DNA of 64,000 bases, from positions 62,001 to 126,000 of the forward strand of contig JAGQSC010000025.1 of the NCBI GenBank assembly GCA_020439745.1, read 5' to 3'. This document shows positions 9,032 through 17,640 of the stretch, in pieces (the stretch's first letter is position 1; every line of letters begins with the position of its first letter). The stretch comes from Acidobacteriota bacterium. GTDB taxonomy: Bacteria > Acidobacteriota > Holophagae > Acanthopleuribacterales > Acanthopleuribacteraceae. The position numbers and the translations under genes are program-made. The notes below the pieces were generated by a model. The model worked only from the letters and a program-made list of their open reading frames with translations. It did no database searches and was not told where the DNA came from.

Positions 9032-9840
9032 GATTCACCACCCACCCAGCGATAACGCTTCTTGATCCATATTCTCAGCAGGACGTCTGCTGCAAAGGCC
9101 AACAGACTCATCCAGATCACGTACGGGATGATGATATCCATGGCCACATAGCGCCGCACGACGAATATGCGGTAGCCGAGCCCTACGGATGCAGCCAGCG
9201 ACTCGCCGGCAATCAGGAATAAAATCATGGCTTTGAAGTTTAATCTTATGGTGTCCAAAACGCCCGGCATAATCTGTGGCAGTACGATCCGGTAGGTGAT
9301 TTCGAAATCGGATGCGCCGAGGGTAAGACCCTTCATAATCTGTTCACGGGGGATGGCCTTAGCACGCAGATAGGTGTCCAAGGCAATGGTGGGGAATACA
9401 CCGAGCAAGATCAATGCGATTTTTGAAATCTCGCCCAACCCAAAGACAATAAAAAGGATGGGCAATAAGGCGAGTGCAGGTATTTTGTCGAAGAACAGCA
9501 CAAAGCGAAGAAAGATATGTTCCAAGTAAGGAAAGACCCCCATGTAGAGGCCAAGTAATATCGCCAATGACAACAACGCGAGACTGTAACCCAAACGCTT
9601 CGCACTGGCTAAGCTGTCCACCCACAAGCGTAACTCGTCGTTGCGGTCAGGCTCGAACGCCGTACGTTGTATGCCATCCCACATTTCACTGAAAGTGGGG
9701 ACCACGTTATCATCAGGATTCTCCTGATGGCGAATATGGGCTGTGACTCCGTAGCCGATGATGCAAAGGAGAAACAGCATCGAGGAAAGCGCCCAGGCCG
9801 TTTTCCGGCCCGGGCGCGCGTTTAGATTGAACAGTCCCAT
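9028..9840 (-). CDS. ABC importer permease subunit
   Basis: This 270-aa polytopic inner-membrane protein has a membrane helix at about 15-34, a roughly 60-residue periplasmic loop, and then five helices of the BPD_transp_1 fold. The EAA loop that docks the ATPase is visible around residues 165-185 (EQIMKGLTLGAS with IVLPQ after it). It resembles the SsuC/TauC group and the permeases next to urea-carboxylase/guanidine genes. The long loop after the first helix is typical of that subgroup. The gene starts 7 bp after the binding-protein stop; the ribosome site is weak, which fits coupled translation. Confidence 0.9.
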   Translation of the reverse strand: MGLFNLNARPGRKTAWALSSMLFLLCIIGYGVTAHIRHQENPDDNVVPTFSEMWDGIQRTAFEPDRNDELRLWVDSLASAKRLGYSLALLSLAILLGLYMGVFPYLEHIFLRFVLFFDKIPALALLPILFIVFGLGEISKIALILLGVFPTIALDTYLRAKAIPREQIMKGLTLGASDFEITYRIVLPQIMPGVLDTIRLNFKAMILFLIAGESLAASVGLGYRIFVVRRYVAMDIIIPYVIWMSLLAFAADVLLRIWIKKRYRWVGGES

Positions 9841-9847
9841 AGGCTGT

Positions 9848-10900
9848 CTAAAGTTTCCCTTCGGCCGCCATCTTCATGAAGCTGGTATCAAACCGCATGG
9901 CTACCTTGTCGGCATTGCCTTGTACGGATCCGTCTGGATAAGAGATCCCTACAACGTCGGCGGATCGGGCATTTTCACCCAACAATCCATGCTTGAAACA
10001 GAACTGACGTACAAAATCCATTTTTTGCTTCAGCTCTTCACTGGCCGTGTAGTCTGCTGCGGCTTGGGCATCGTAAAACATGGCGGTGGTTTTGAGCTGA
10101 TTCTTATATTCGATCAGCGAACATTCCGCTGATTTGGCCATGAAGGTCAATGCCGCTTCGGCATCGGGACCCCGCTTCGACATCAGAGCCATCACTTCAT
10201 ACCAAGCGCCCGCAAGGGCTTTACCCAATTTGTCGCTCTTATTCAGGACATCCGTGCGAACCACCATCATATCGACCACTTCGCCCGGGATGTCGGCTGA
10301 AGTAAAGATCTTGTCCACGCCGGGAGTCTGTTCAATTTCCATGACGATGGGGTTCCAAGTGACCACCACCTCCTGGCTCTTATCAGCGATGAATATGGGG
10401 CCGATATCGCTGTCTGAGGTGTTGATGATCGACACGTCGCGTTCGCTCATGCCGTTGAGTTCTAAGCAACGGGCCAGTAGGTAATGGGATACCGACAATT
10501 CAACCAGACTTATCTGTTTTCCCTTTAAGTCTTTAATACCGATGCCGTTACGGGTAAGGATGGCGTCGTTGCCGTTGGAGTAGTCGCCAGTGATGATGAC
10601 GGTACTGTCGATGCCAGACGCCGCAGGCATATCAAGGCACTCCATATTGGTCATCACACAGGCATCTACCTGTTTGGCCACATAAGCCTCAACTGATGGA
10701 ATGTAGTCCATGCGTATCAGTTCTATTTCAATGCCATACTTGTCGGCCCACTTATCGAGGATCTTTGAATGGCCAGCATAATCCCAGGGCATCCAGCCCA
10801 CGTAGATGGACCAGGCTACCTTATATTTGTCACCTGCAAATGCAGGTGTGAGCGCCAGCGCCAAGGCGCACAGCACGATGAGTTGTTTCATTCTTCGCAT
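9848..10900 (-). CDS. Periplasmic substrate-binding protein, urea-carboxylase-region ABC type
   Basis: The 350-aa protein begins with a clear Sec signal peptide (RRMKQLIVLCALALALTP, cleavage near AFA|GD) and continues as an NMT1/ThiY-like binding fold. The opening KVAWSIYVGWMPWDYA and the VDACVMTNMECLDMPAASG stretch match what I remember of the 'ABC transporter periplasmic binding protein, urea carboxylase region' family. That family accompanies urea/guanidine carboxylase genes, but no such enzyme is present here, so the ligand is unknown. ATG 10900 follows AGGAGG closely. It lies 8 bp after the PspA-like gene and 7 bp before the permease. Confidence 0.88.
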   Translation of the reverse strand: MRRMKQLIVLCALALALTPAFAGDKYKVAWSIYVGWMPWDYAGHSKILDKWADKYGIEIELIRMDYIPSVEAYVAKQVDACVMTNMECLDMPAASGIDSTVIITGDYSNGNDAILTRNGIGIKDLKGKQISLVELSVSHYLLARCLELNGMSERDVSIINTSDSDIGPIFIADKSQEVVVTWNPIVMEIEQTPGVDKIFTSADIPGEVVDMMVVRTDVLNKSDKLGKALAGAWYEVMALMSKRGPDAEAALTFMAKSAECSLIEYKNQLKTTAMFYDAQAAADYTASEELKQKMDFVRQFCFKHGLLGENARSADVVGISYPDGSVQGNADKVAMRFDTSFMKMAAEGKL

Positions 10901-10908
10901 GGGTCCTC

Positions 10909-11739
10909 CTAAATATTTGGCCGATCGTCTTCTTTGGGCGTTGCGTCTTTTTCTTTGGGTGCAGCGCTTGCTTCTTTCTCTGCCTTTCGCGCGGCCAACA
11001 TTTGGTCCAATTTGGTGCGGGCGGTGGACTCACGACCTGCTTTTTCATAGGCCTTGTCCTGGGCCCTGACATCTGCACCTGCCAGCTTCTCACTGATCCG
11101 TGCCTTGGCCGTGAGCTCGCGATTGGCTTTCAATACGGCAGAAATCGGACCTCGATCGATGCTGGTTTCAAGTCCTTGTAGGCGGTCATTGAGCTCCACG
11201 ATCTGTTTGGCGGAGACGTAGTCGGCAATGGCTTCCGCCTTTTGTTGCGGGAGCTTCTCGATCTCGCGTTGCATTTCTTGTAACTGCAACATGTAACGGT
11301 CCATGGTGGCCCCGGTTTCGGTGATTTCGCCGTTCAGCCGCTCTTGTAATGCCTCGATCTCCTCAATGCGCACCTGAAATCGTTCAAAGGCTTGCGCATG
11401 TTTGTCATAGGCCGTTTGATCGCCGGCGCTTTGCGCTTGTTCGGCGAGGTTGAGCGCGCCTTCGCGTTTGGAAATCAGATCATCTTCTTCGTGATTGAGG
11501 TCCTCAAGACGCGATCGCTTTTCTTCCAAAACCGTCTCCACCTGCGCAATGGCGTCACGGAGTTTTTGATACTGCGCAACCACTTCGTCCTGGTGCATAT
11601 CGAAAGCTGCGGAGATGCCGTCTACTGATCCTGTGAACTGCTGATCTGCCGCATCCAAAATGTATCGCGCCTTACGCCAGTTCCAGTAGCGCAGATAGCG
11701 AAAGAATGCTCTGATAATTCCCACCCTTTGTTCGCTCAT
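10909..11739 (-). CDS. PspA/IM30-like coiled-coil membrane-stress protein
   Basis: This 276-aa protein is almost entirely helical. The N-terminus contains FFRYLRYWNWRKARYILDAAD, then long coiled coils fill about 45-205, and a low-complexity charged tail (KEKDATPKEDDRP) ends it. The size, the opening helix and the charge pattern resemble PspA/Vipp1 proteins, which form ESCRT-III-like assemblies on the inner membrane during envelope stress. Similarity is structural rather than by a strict motif, so a merely PspA-like coiled-coil protein is possible. GGAGGGAG lies just upstream of ATG 11739. No PspF, PspB or PspC gene is nearby; the partners here are the ABC importer and the AAA ATPase. Confidence 0.72.
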   Translation of the reverse strand: MSEQRVGIIRAFFRYLRYWNWRKARYILDAADQQFTGSVDGISAAFDMHQDEVVAQYQKLRDAIAQVETVLEEKRSRLEDLNHEEDDLISKREGALNLAEQAQSAGDQTAYDKHAQAFERFQVRIEEIEALQERLNGEITETGATMDRYMLQLQEMQREIEKLPQQKAEAIADYVSAKQIVELNDRLQGLETSIDRGPISAVLKANRELTAKARISEKLAGADVRAQDKAYEKAGRESTARTKLDQMLAARKAEKEASAAPKEKDATPKEDDRPNI

Positions 11740-11789
11740 GTTCTCCCTCCAAAAATCTGAATGTTGTTCATATGAATTGGTATCTGCAG

Positions 11790-12710
11790 CTACTCGCTGC
11801 TCGAAATCTTCTTGCCGGCATCGGCGTATATTTGATCCTGGTCAGGCCCTTCTCCGCGCTCCACTTCCCGGAGTTTCTGTTCAACCCTGCGTGCGGCCGC
11901 AACGGCTTCTTCAAGCTTGCTGGCCGTGTCCGTCCGCATGTGCAGTTCACCGCCATCGAGAAGCTGTGACACCTCCAACAAAGTGGTTTCCAAGGCGGCC
12001 TCGATGACTTCACTCTGCGCCAGTTGACGATGCATGAGTTCCGTTTTCTGCTTGTGCAATTCCAACCGTTGATGGTGACTCTTGATCCGTGTTCTGATGG
12101 CATCAATTTGGCCTTCGTTATAGCCAGGTCTGCTTTGCAGCCGACGAATATCGGCGGACCACGCAACGATCTCTTTTTTGAGATCGCGCACGTCCATTTT
12201 CTTTAATAGCTGATGGGTATCCAAAGCTGAACGCAAGCACGAGAGTCCCTCTTTGAAGGAGTCCTCCGCCAGAATCAAGAATTTGTAGGCATTGGCACGT
12301 TCGGCGGCATTGGCTTTTTCGATAAGGAACTCACGCAACTTAGCAAACGCCTGGCCCAACTCACGAGATTCTTTAGCGCCCTCGCGAAATCCCACTCGGG
12401 CACATTCTCGGTGTAGATCCTCCGCCAATTGACTGTAATCCTTGAATCGCGCACGTTTCATTTTTTCCATCAGCTTGCCAGCAAGATCGTCATAGCGAAA
12501 GAAATAGTGATAGACGAACGAGCTTGCGGTGACGATGGCAGCTGCAAGAAAGGTAGCAAATGAGGGCCTGTCGAAACTGATGATGAACATATAAAGACCT
12601 GCGACCAGCGACGCCGCTGCGGGGAACGTGGTGGTTGGATGCAGGATGGCCTCTTTCAACACGTGTCGCTGCAATTGCCCCTGAGTCGGTTTTGTGTGCA
12701 ATTCGGTCAA
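11790..12710 (-). CDS. Unknown inner-membrane protein with two TM helices and long coiled coil
   Basis: The 306-aa protein has a short cytoplasmic N-terminus, then two hydrophobic helices (about 29-48, AAASLVAGLYMFIIS, and 52-70, FATFLAAAIVTASSFVYHYF) forming a hairpin, then about 230 residues of amphipathic helix and coiled coil ending near GKKISSSE. I do not recognise the family. The topology would leave the coiled coil in the cytoplasm, where it could bind the PspA-like protein encoded next, as PspB/PspC do in the classical system. TTG 12710 overlaps the preceding stop by 4 nt (TTGA) and GGAAGGGA lies upstream. A 50-bp gap separates it from the PspA-like gene. Confidence 0.75.
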   Translation of the reverse strand: MTELHTKPTQGQLQRHVLKEAILHPTTTFPAAASLVAGLYMFIISFDRPSFATFLAAAIVTASSFVYHYFFRYDDLAGKLMEKMKRARFKDYSQLAEDLHRECARVGFREGAKESRELGQAFAKLREFLIEKANAAERANAYKFLILAEDSFKEGLSCLRSALDTHQLLKKMDVRDLKKEIVAWSADIRRLQSRPGYNEGQIDAIRTRIKSHHQRLELHKQKTELMHRQLAQSEVIEAALETTLLEVSQLLDGGELHMRTDTASKLEEAVAAARRVEQKLREVERGEGPDQDQIYADAGKKISSSE

Positions 12711-14254
12711 AGGGCATTCCCTTCCAAGGCAATGAACTCCACACGTGACTGGCGGTATTGGTAGGCGCGCATAGATTCACCAGGCTTTTTTTCGGGCGGT
12801 ATGCTTGAGCCGACCCCCTTGGCCATTAGTCGGTTTGCATCTAGGCTGTGAACCGCCTTTAGATATTGCACAACGCTCTGCGCCCGTTCAAGCGAAAGTT
12901 TCTCGTTTTCTGATTCGTCACCGCCCGGTGCGGTATGTCCGCGAATAATCACTCGGTAGTTGGGGTAATTATGGGCGAGCAGCGCCGCAATTCGGTCCAC
13001 GGTATCCTTACCATCCTGGGTGAGCAGATTATTCCACGATTGGAAAGTAATCGGTTCCACACGAAATACACCAACCTCCCGCAGCTGGTTCCATTGTTCG
13101 GGGTCCAGTGGCCTAAACGTGACCGGACCGGATGACTGGGCCACAGGCGCCGCACCCGTCGCAGACTTGAGATCCTCAAGAAACACGCTGTTGGTAATTA
13201 GATATGGATTTCCTTCCAAGGGGTCTCGGTCCAAGCGCTTGGTTCGTAGCAATACGTCGGTATTGGCAATAATGGTTGAGATCATGCCGTCCTTGGCGGG
13301 TTGGTCGGCTCGGGAGCTGATACCAAACAGCTCCGTACAATTCTCGTGGAGATCGAACCAGTCTATTTTGTCGACAATTGCCGACAGTTCGTGCTGCTTG
13401 AGGTCGGTGGCTCGGGCCATTTCCTCAAGCATCTGATCGCGGTTATTGGCATAGACCGACAATGTGCGAAAGTAATGTTTGAGGAAGTCCATGGCGAGAT
13501 CGGGTTTCTTCTTGATGAAGTCCCGGTGAAACACAAACACATCAAGGATGTACCCCGAGAACTTGTCGGAACCCCAAACATACGTCATTCCAGGCAATCG
13601 CATGGCCCGCGACAGGTCTGGTTCCCATAGGACAAACATATCGCCTTGGCCCTTTTCGGCGCGTTGATACACGTCTCGAGAACCATTTACTTCGACGCGC
13701 CATTGGTCGCCCGACTTGAGTTGGGCCAGGTCGAAATCAGCGATCGTGAGGTCCAGTAAGAACGCGCTGGGTGAATCGGCTGTGTACACAATGGCCAGCT
13801 GTCCATCATCCAGATCTTGGACTTTCTTGCTAGGTAACTTTTCGGCAAAACCAACAATGCCATCCGCACCTTTGGACTCGCAAATCGCGGCGACGATGAC
13901 GCCCGGAAACTGGTGGGGAAGTCCATGGGTTAAATAGGAATTGACGGGCAGGACAATGCAGTCGTATTCGCCCGCGGCAAATTTTTGCAATCGCGCTGCA
14001 TAGGTGCCGCCATCATCGGTGAACTGAATGCCAATTCCGTCTTTGGATGCGGACTTCTTCATCACGGGCGAGGTGATGAACCAATACCCCAAGTAATTAT
14101 CACCACCAATGCGCACCGTACCTTTGGTGGAACTGGCATCGGAGGTGTCTATTAAGCCCTGCTTAAACAAAAGCGGCATGGCAAGTTTCCATGCCAGAAT
14201 CCCCAGCAACCCGATCACAATCAACAGCAGAGCACCCGCTGTGCTTTTGCGCAT
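12707..14254 (-). CDS. Membrane-anchored substrate-binding domain fused to OmpA-like peptidoglycan-binding domain
   Basis: The 515-aa protein starts with an uncleaved-looking membrane anchor (about 4-28, ALLLIVIGLLGILAW). A NMT1/ThiY-like binding domain follows (about 45-320; GTVRIGGDNYLGYWFITSP, CIVLPVNSYL), and an OmpA-family peptidoglycan-binding domain ends it (about 400-510; VIIRGHTAPGGD, LSLERAQSVVQYL, SRVEFI). The architecture would tie the inner membrane to the cell wall while holding a solute-binding lobe in between. ATG 14254 lies 1 nt after the VWA stop, with AAGGA upstream inside the VWA gene. A frame opening at 14476 is only an extension through the VWA gene. Confidence 0.88.
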   Translation of the reverse strand: MRKSTAGALLLIVIGLLGILAWKLAMPLLFKQGLIDTSDASSTKGTVRIGGDNYLGYWFITSPVMKKSASKDGIGIQFTDDGGTYAARLQKFAAGEYDCIVLPVNSYLTHGLPHQFPGVIVAAICESKGADGIVGFAEKLPSKKVQDLDDGQLAIVYTADSPSAFLLDLTIADFDLAQLKSGDQWRVEVNGSRDVYQRAEKGQGDMFVLWEPDLSRAMRLPGMTYVWGSDKFSGYILDVFVFHRDFIKKKPDLAMDFLKHYFRTLSVYANNRDQMLEEMARATDLKQHELSAIVDKIDWFDLHENCTELFGISSRADQPAKDGMISTIIANTDVLLRTKRLDRDPLEGNPYLITNSVFLEDLKSATGAAPVAQSSGPVTFRPLDPEQWNQLREVGVFRVEPITFQSWNNLLTQDGKDTVDRIAALLAHNYPNYRVIIRGHTAPGGDESENEKLSLERAQSVVQYLKAVHSLDANRLMAKGVGSSIPPEKKPGESMRAYQYRQSRVEFIALEGNAL

Positions 14255-14255
14255 C

Positions 14256-15014
14256 TTAGGGTGTTCCTTCAAAGGCTGATTCGTCGTAATCAGGCAATTC
14301 GGCCAGCGTCTCCTCCAACCCACGCGCCAGATCTTCAAAGCTATCTGCAGCGCGGTATGAAGTAGCATACGAGCGAAGAGGGTGATTGGCTTCAACACAA
14401 AGGCCAATGGCATAGATGGGGAAGCCCAATTCCATGGCATATATGGAGGCTTGTGGGATGCGTTCAGCGATCCCATCGGTGACCACTACGATGCGGTACT
14501 CGCCATAACCCAGTTGCTGTTTATACTGAGCTGCTAACTGATTGGCAGCAAAAACAATTGCGTTGGCCAGAGGCGTGTCGGAACCGGCATAGACCTCATC
14601 TAATGCTCGGTTGAACTGAGCGCGGTTGTTCTGACCCAAGGGTACCCGTTCGCCTTGACCGTTGTTATCAAAAACGTAAAGGCCAAGGTTGATGTCTTCT
14701 GGAATCTTCTTGACGAATTCCTTGACTGCCCACTGAGCACCCTGCAGTTTGGAACTGAACGATTGATCGCCATGGCAGTCCGCGTCCGGTGCATCGGCCA
14801 TGCTGCCGCTACCATCAAACACAAAATAGAAATTTCGTGTCAATGCAACCCGGGCATTTGGATCCGAATCGTCCAGTTCGATTTCCTTGCGTGTGATGTT
14901 GGCTATGATTTTTTCCACATCCACGGCCTGTTCAGCGGATGGAGAACCACACCCCATCACCATCAGCGTGAGCAGGGTCAAGCCCTGTGTTTTAGTCCAG
15001 CGGCACAAATTCAT
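14256..15014 (-). CDS. Von Willebrand factor A-domain lipoprotein
   Basis: This 252-aa protein has a signal sequence ending in a lipobox (LMVMGCGS), so it is probably lipidated at Cys22. A VWA domain follows from about 60 to 230. The metal-ion-dependent adhesion site is complete: DGSGS at about 70, Thr in SDTPLANAI, and Asp in VVVTDGIAE. It probably binds a partner protein in the periplasm. The start at ATG 15014 overlaps the preceding gene by 23 nt and uses a GAGG site inside it. Placement between the two binding-OmpA fusions suggests it associates with them. Confidence 0.88.
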   Translation of the reverse strand: MNLCRWTKTQGLTLLTLMVMGCGSPSAEQAVDVEKIIANITRKEIELDDSDPNARVALTRNFYFVFDGSGSMADAPDADCHGDQSFSSKLQGAQWAVKEFVKKIPEDINLGLYVFDNNGQGERVPLGQNNRAQFNRALDEVYAGSDTPLANAIVFAANQLAAQYKQQLGYGEYRIVVVTDGIAERIPQASIYAMELGFPIYAIGLCVEANHPLRSYATSYRAADSFEDLARGLEETLAELPDYDESAFEGTP

Positions 15015-16695
15015 CTAGCTCGGCCTCGATTTGTTTGATGCGGAACACGACGCGTCGATTGGCAGCCCATTCGTCTTTGGTGCGCGGCGGACTGAATTTT
15101 GGGCTCGATGTGCCCATGCCCACAGACACGAACTGAGACTGATCCACCTTGATGCCCTTACTCGATGCATATTTCAAGAAACTACTGCGTACCGATTGAG
15201 ATCGCTCCAGAGAAAGATTCTTAGCTTGCTGCTCCATCTGAGCTATTTCAACGGATGACGTACCACTTTGTTTGGCTTTCAGGATGCCCAAAGGATCGGA
15301 ATGGCCCTCAATAATAATCAATGAACCGCCATAGGTATCCGCAATTTCCAGGGCCTTCTGAAAGTCATTGGCGTAACGTGCGTCGCTAAATTCACTTTGG
15401 TTGGGATCGAAATTGATCTCGATTTGAAAGAGCGTTCCTTCCTCGGCCCATGCCGTGGGTTCCACAGAAATGCGTTGCTCCACTTTGGAGGCTACCTTCT
15501 GTGTGTCGAACTTTGGCTTTGCCGCCACGGGCTTGGCATGGGTGAGGCCCTTGGCGAGGCTGTTGTAGTCCCAATTGGGGTTGGTGAGGGCCACCGACGA
15601 TTTCATCAGCTTCATATCCTTGAAACTAGATTGAATCTCCTTGGTGAGTCGGTCCAGTGATCGGGTGGTCCCTTCGCCCGTAAAAAACGATACGTTGCCA
15701 TCAAATCCCACGAATTCGCAATCGGCAAGCAGCGCTTCCACATCGGGAATCGCTTGAGGTGCACCCAACAGCAGATCCGCTGAACGGCTCATGAGTTGCT
15801 GGTATTCCGACTGACGACTTTTTTTGTTGGACATCAGTTGATCCAGTGACTCTTGGGCCCGTAAAAGAGCATGCGTGAACTTTTCAATTTGGGCTTTGTT
15901 GGACTGAAAATAGTCCGATCTGACTGCATAAACATCGGCAATCACACGGTTCGCGGTCTTGGTACTCAACAGGATCTTGGCGCCCTTCACCGAACCCGAA
16001 GCGCCCGTGCCTGATGTACCGCCGGAAGTGAGGTTCAAAGCATCGGGAATGATGCACATGACCGCATCCAGTGAATCGTCTTCTAGAAATGCTGTGACCG
16101 GATCGATGATCTTCCCGCCCGTATCTTCGGTAGGGAGCGTTAGATCCGAGAGCCACCTGAATGTGACCGACGATACAGGTACCTTGGCTGCCGTTAAGAT
16201 GTTGGCCGCGTAGTCCATGTGGGGACCATAAAGTTGAAGGCCAATGGATTTGTTCTTCAGTCGCTCGGGCTTACTGACATTGCGAACCACGATCGCATCG
16301 CCGCCGTTGGACCAGGTGAGTTGGTAAATAACCACCAGGTCTAGGCCCTGTTTTTTGAACGTTTCAGCAGCCGCATTGATCATACCCAAGGTGCCTCGTA
16401 TCAAAGGCGTCTCGCCTTGAAGGCACTGGGCCACCTGATTGGTGAAGTCATTTTCGACGCGCAACTTGACGTTGAGACCCGACTCCTTGAAGATGCCCGC
16501 CGAATCGGCATAAATTGTTGCCACATCGCCACCCCAGGTGATCAACGGCACATTGAAGTCTCCTGCCTTGACGGGCTTCTTGGTTGCAGTCACCACGTCA
16601 CTTAGCGGTTTTCCATCCAAGTAGGTCGGTTTTTGGGCTAGCAACCCAAATGCTGCACAGCTCAGTATCAGTGAGATCCATATCCTCTTCGCCAT
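14992..16695 (-). CDS. Exported substrate-binding domain fused to OmpA-like peptidoglycan-binding domain
   Basis: The 567-aa protein has a signal peptide (MAKRIWISLILSCAAFGLLAQ), an NMT1/ThiY-like binding domain (about 45-400; VPLITWGGDVATIYADSAGIF, GLNVKLRVENDF) and a C-terminal OmpA domain (about 430-560; IEINFDPNQSEF, IIIEGHSDPLG, NLSLERSQSVRSSF, NRRVVFRI). It is a paralogue in layout of the protein at 12707 but is secreted rather than membrane-anchored. ATG 16695 is chosen because GGGAGGAG lies 5 nt upstream; an earlier in-frame start at 16710 lacks such a site. It is the first gene of the eleven-gene run; the operon promoter should lie in 16696-16959. Confidence 0.9.
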   Translation of the reverse strand: MAKRIWISLILSCAAFGLLAQKPTYLDGKPLSDVVTATKKPVKAGDFNVPLITWGGDVATIYADSAGIFKESGLNVKLRVENDFTNQVAQCLQGETPLIRGTLGMINAAAETFKKQGLDLVVIYQLTWSNGGDAIVVRNVSKPERLKNKSIGLQLYGPHMDYAANILTAAKVPVSSVTFRWLSDLTLPTEDTGGKIIDPVTAFLEDDSLDAVMCIIPDALNLTSGGTSGTGASGSVKGAKILLSTKTANRVIADVYAVRSDYFQSNKAQIEKFTHALLRAQESLDQLMSNKKSRQSEYQQLMSRSADLLLGAPQAIPDVEALLADCEFVGFDGNVSFFTGEGTTRSLDRLTKEIQSSFKDMKLMKSSVALTNPNWDYNSLAKGLTHAKPVAAKPKFDTQKVASKVEQRISVEPTAWAEEGTLFQIEINFDPNQSEFSDARYANDFQKALEIADTYGGSLIIIEGHSDPLGILKAKQSGTSSVEIAQMEQQAKNLSLERSQSVRSSFLKYASSKGIKVDQSQFVSVGMGTSSPKFSPPRTKDEWAANRRVVFRIKQIEAELDEFVPLD

Positions 16696-16959
16696 GGTAA
16701 CTCCTCCCAATTTCCGTAACCGATTGATTGCGCTAAAGCTAGAAGAACGAGGTGCTTTCGTGGTTCTGTAAGTTGACAGATACGTCCCTCCATCATAACC
16801 CGAGCGTTCATGCCTAGCAACGCTTGGACAGGTCTTGCGATTGTGGGCGATGAAGAAATGTAAAATGTGACAACGAATTGGGCCATTTGTTCGTCTACAT
16901 AAGAGACGACAACATCAATCCGGTTTCGCGAAGCCTGGACGTCAATAGGGAGGGATCCT

Positions 16960-17640
16960 ATGTACGCTGGGCTGATTGTCACGGTCTGCTTTCCATCATT
17001 CTGGGTCACATTGCCAAGTGTGGTTCGGCCCGAGTTCCATCCATCTGGGATCAGTGACCTCCATGCGCGGGCCGTGGCGGATGCCATGATGCTCATGTGG
17101 GAGTTTGGTGACTATTCACCGCTGCTGAGGCATCTGCGGTCGGAACTCCCGCGAGAACGAGGGCGCCTGGCGGAGCTCGAAGGACGGGTAGACCTGGCAG
17201 ATCTCACCAGTTCTATGGAACTCAGGATTGCTCCAGAGTTTGCCCACCTCGATCGAATCGATCAAATCAACGTGTTGAATCACGAACTGAAGCATGCATT
17301 GGATTTTCTGAACATGAGACTGCAGATGTCCTTAATGAGTCTGCCGGCCCATTGCCGTCACGCCATCATGGAAATCAGAGCCGTTCATTTTGCCCAAAAA
17401 CAATCATCCTGGGTCCATGCTAGTCCGGGACGAAAGTTATCTGAAGAACGTCTGTTTCACGAAAGCCTGCGTGTATTGACGACGTGGTGGCAAGGAAATT
17501 CGCCTTTGGGTGAATTGGCGCTATGCGACCTGGTCGATGACTACCGTAGTCAGGGCATTCACAAGCCCAAAATACATGCTTGGATATGGCTGACCCATAG
17601 AAAACGCGAGCTGATGCACACGCTGTTGGAGCTCGTCTAG
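16960..17640 (+). CDS. Unknown protein with HExxH motif
   Basis: I do not recognise this 226-aa protein. It contains HELKH (about residues 110-114) within LNHELKHALDFL, which fits a zinc-metallopeptidase HExxH helix; a third ligand cannot be assigned. ATG 16960 has GGGAGGG just upstream, but codon use in the first 40 codons is unlike the rest, so GTG 17077 or a nearby ATG may be the true start. The stop is TAG inside CTAG, and the convergent kinase gene uses the same CTAG for its own stop, so the two genes meet tail to tail with a 4-nt overlap. That exact fit supports a real gene. It is divergent from the operon starting at 16695. Confidence 0.55.
   Translation: MYAGLIVTVCFPSFWVTLPSVVRPEFHPSGISDLHARAVADAMMLMWEFGDYSPLLRHLRSELPRERGRLAELEGRVDLADLTSSMELRIAPEFAHLDRIDQINVLNHELKHALDFLNMRLQMSLMSLPAHCRHAIMEIRAVHFAQKQSSWVHASPGRKLSEERLFHESLRVLTTWWQGNSPLGELALCDLVDDYRSQGIHKPKIHAWIWLTHRKRELMHTLLELV

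Noticed and set aside
16668-17096. 142-aa minus-strand frame upstream of the first binding-OmpA gene
   Set aside because: It covers the probable promoter region, runs into the next gene's ribosome site and start, and competes with the plus-strand HExxH gene. It has no ribosome site. Kept as a low-probability alternative.
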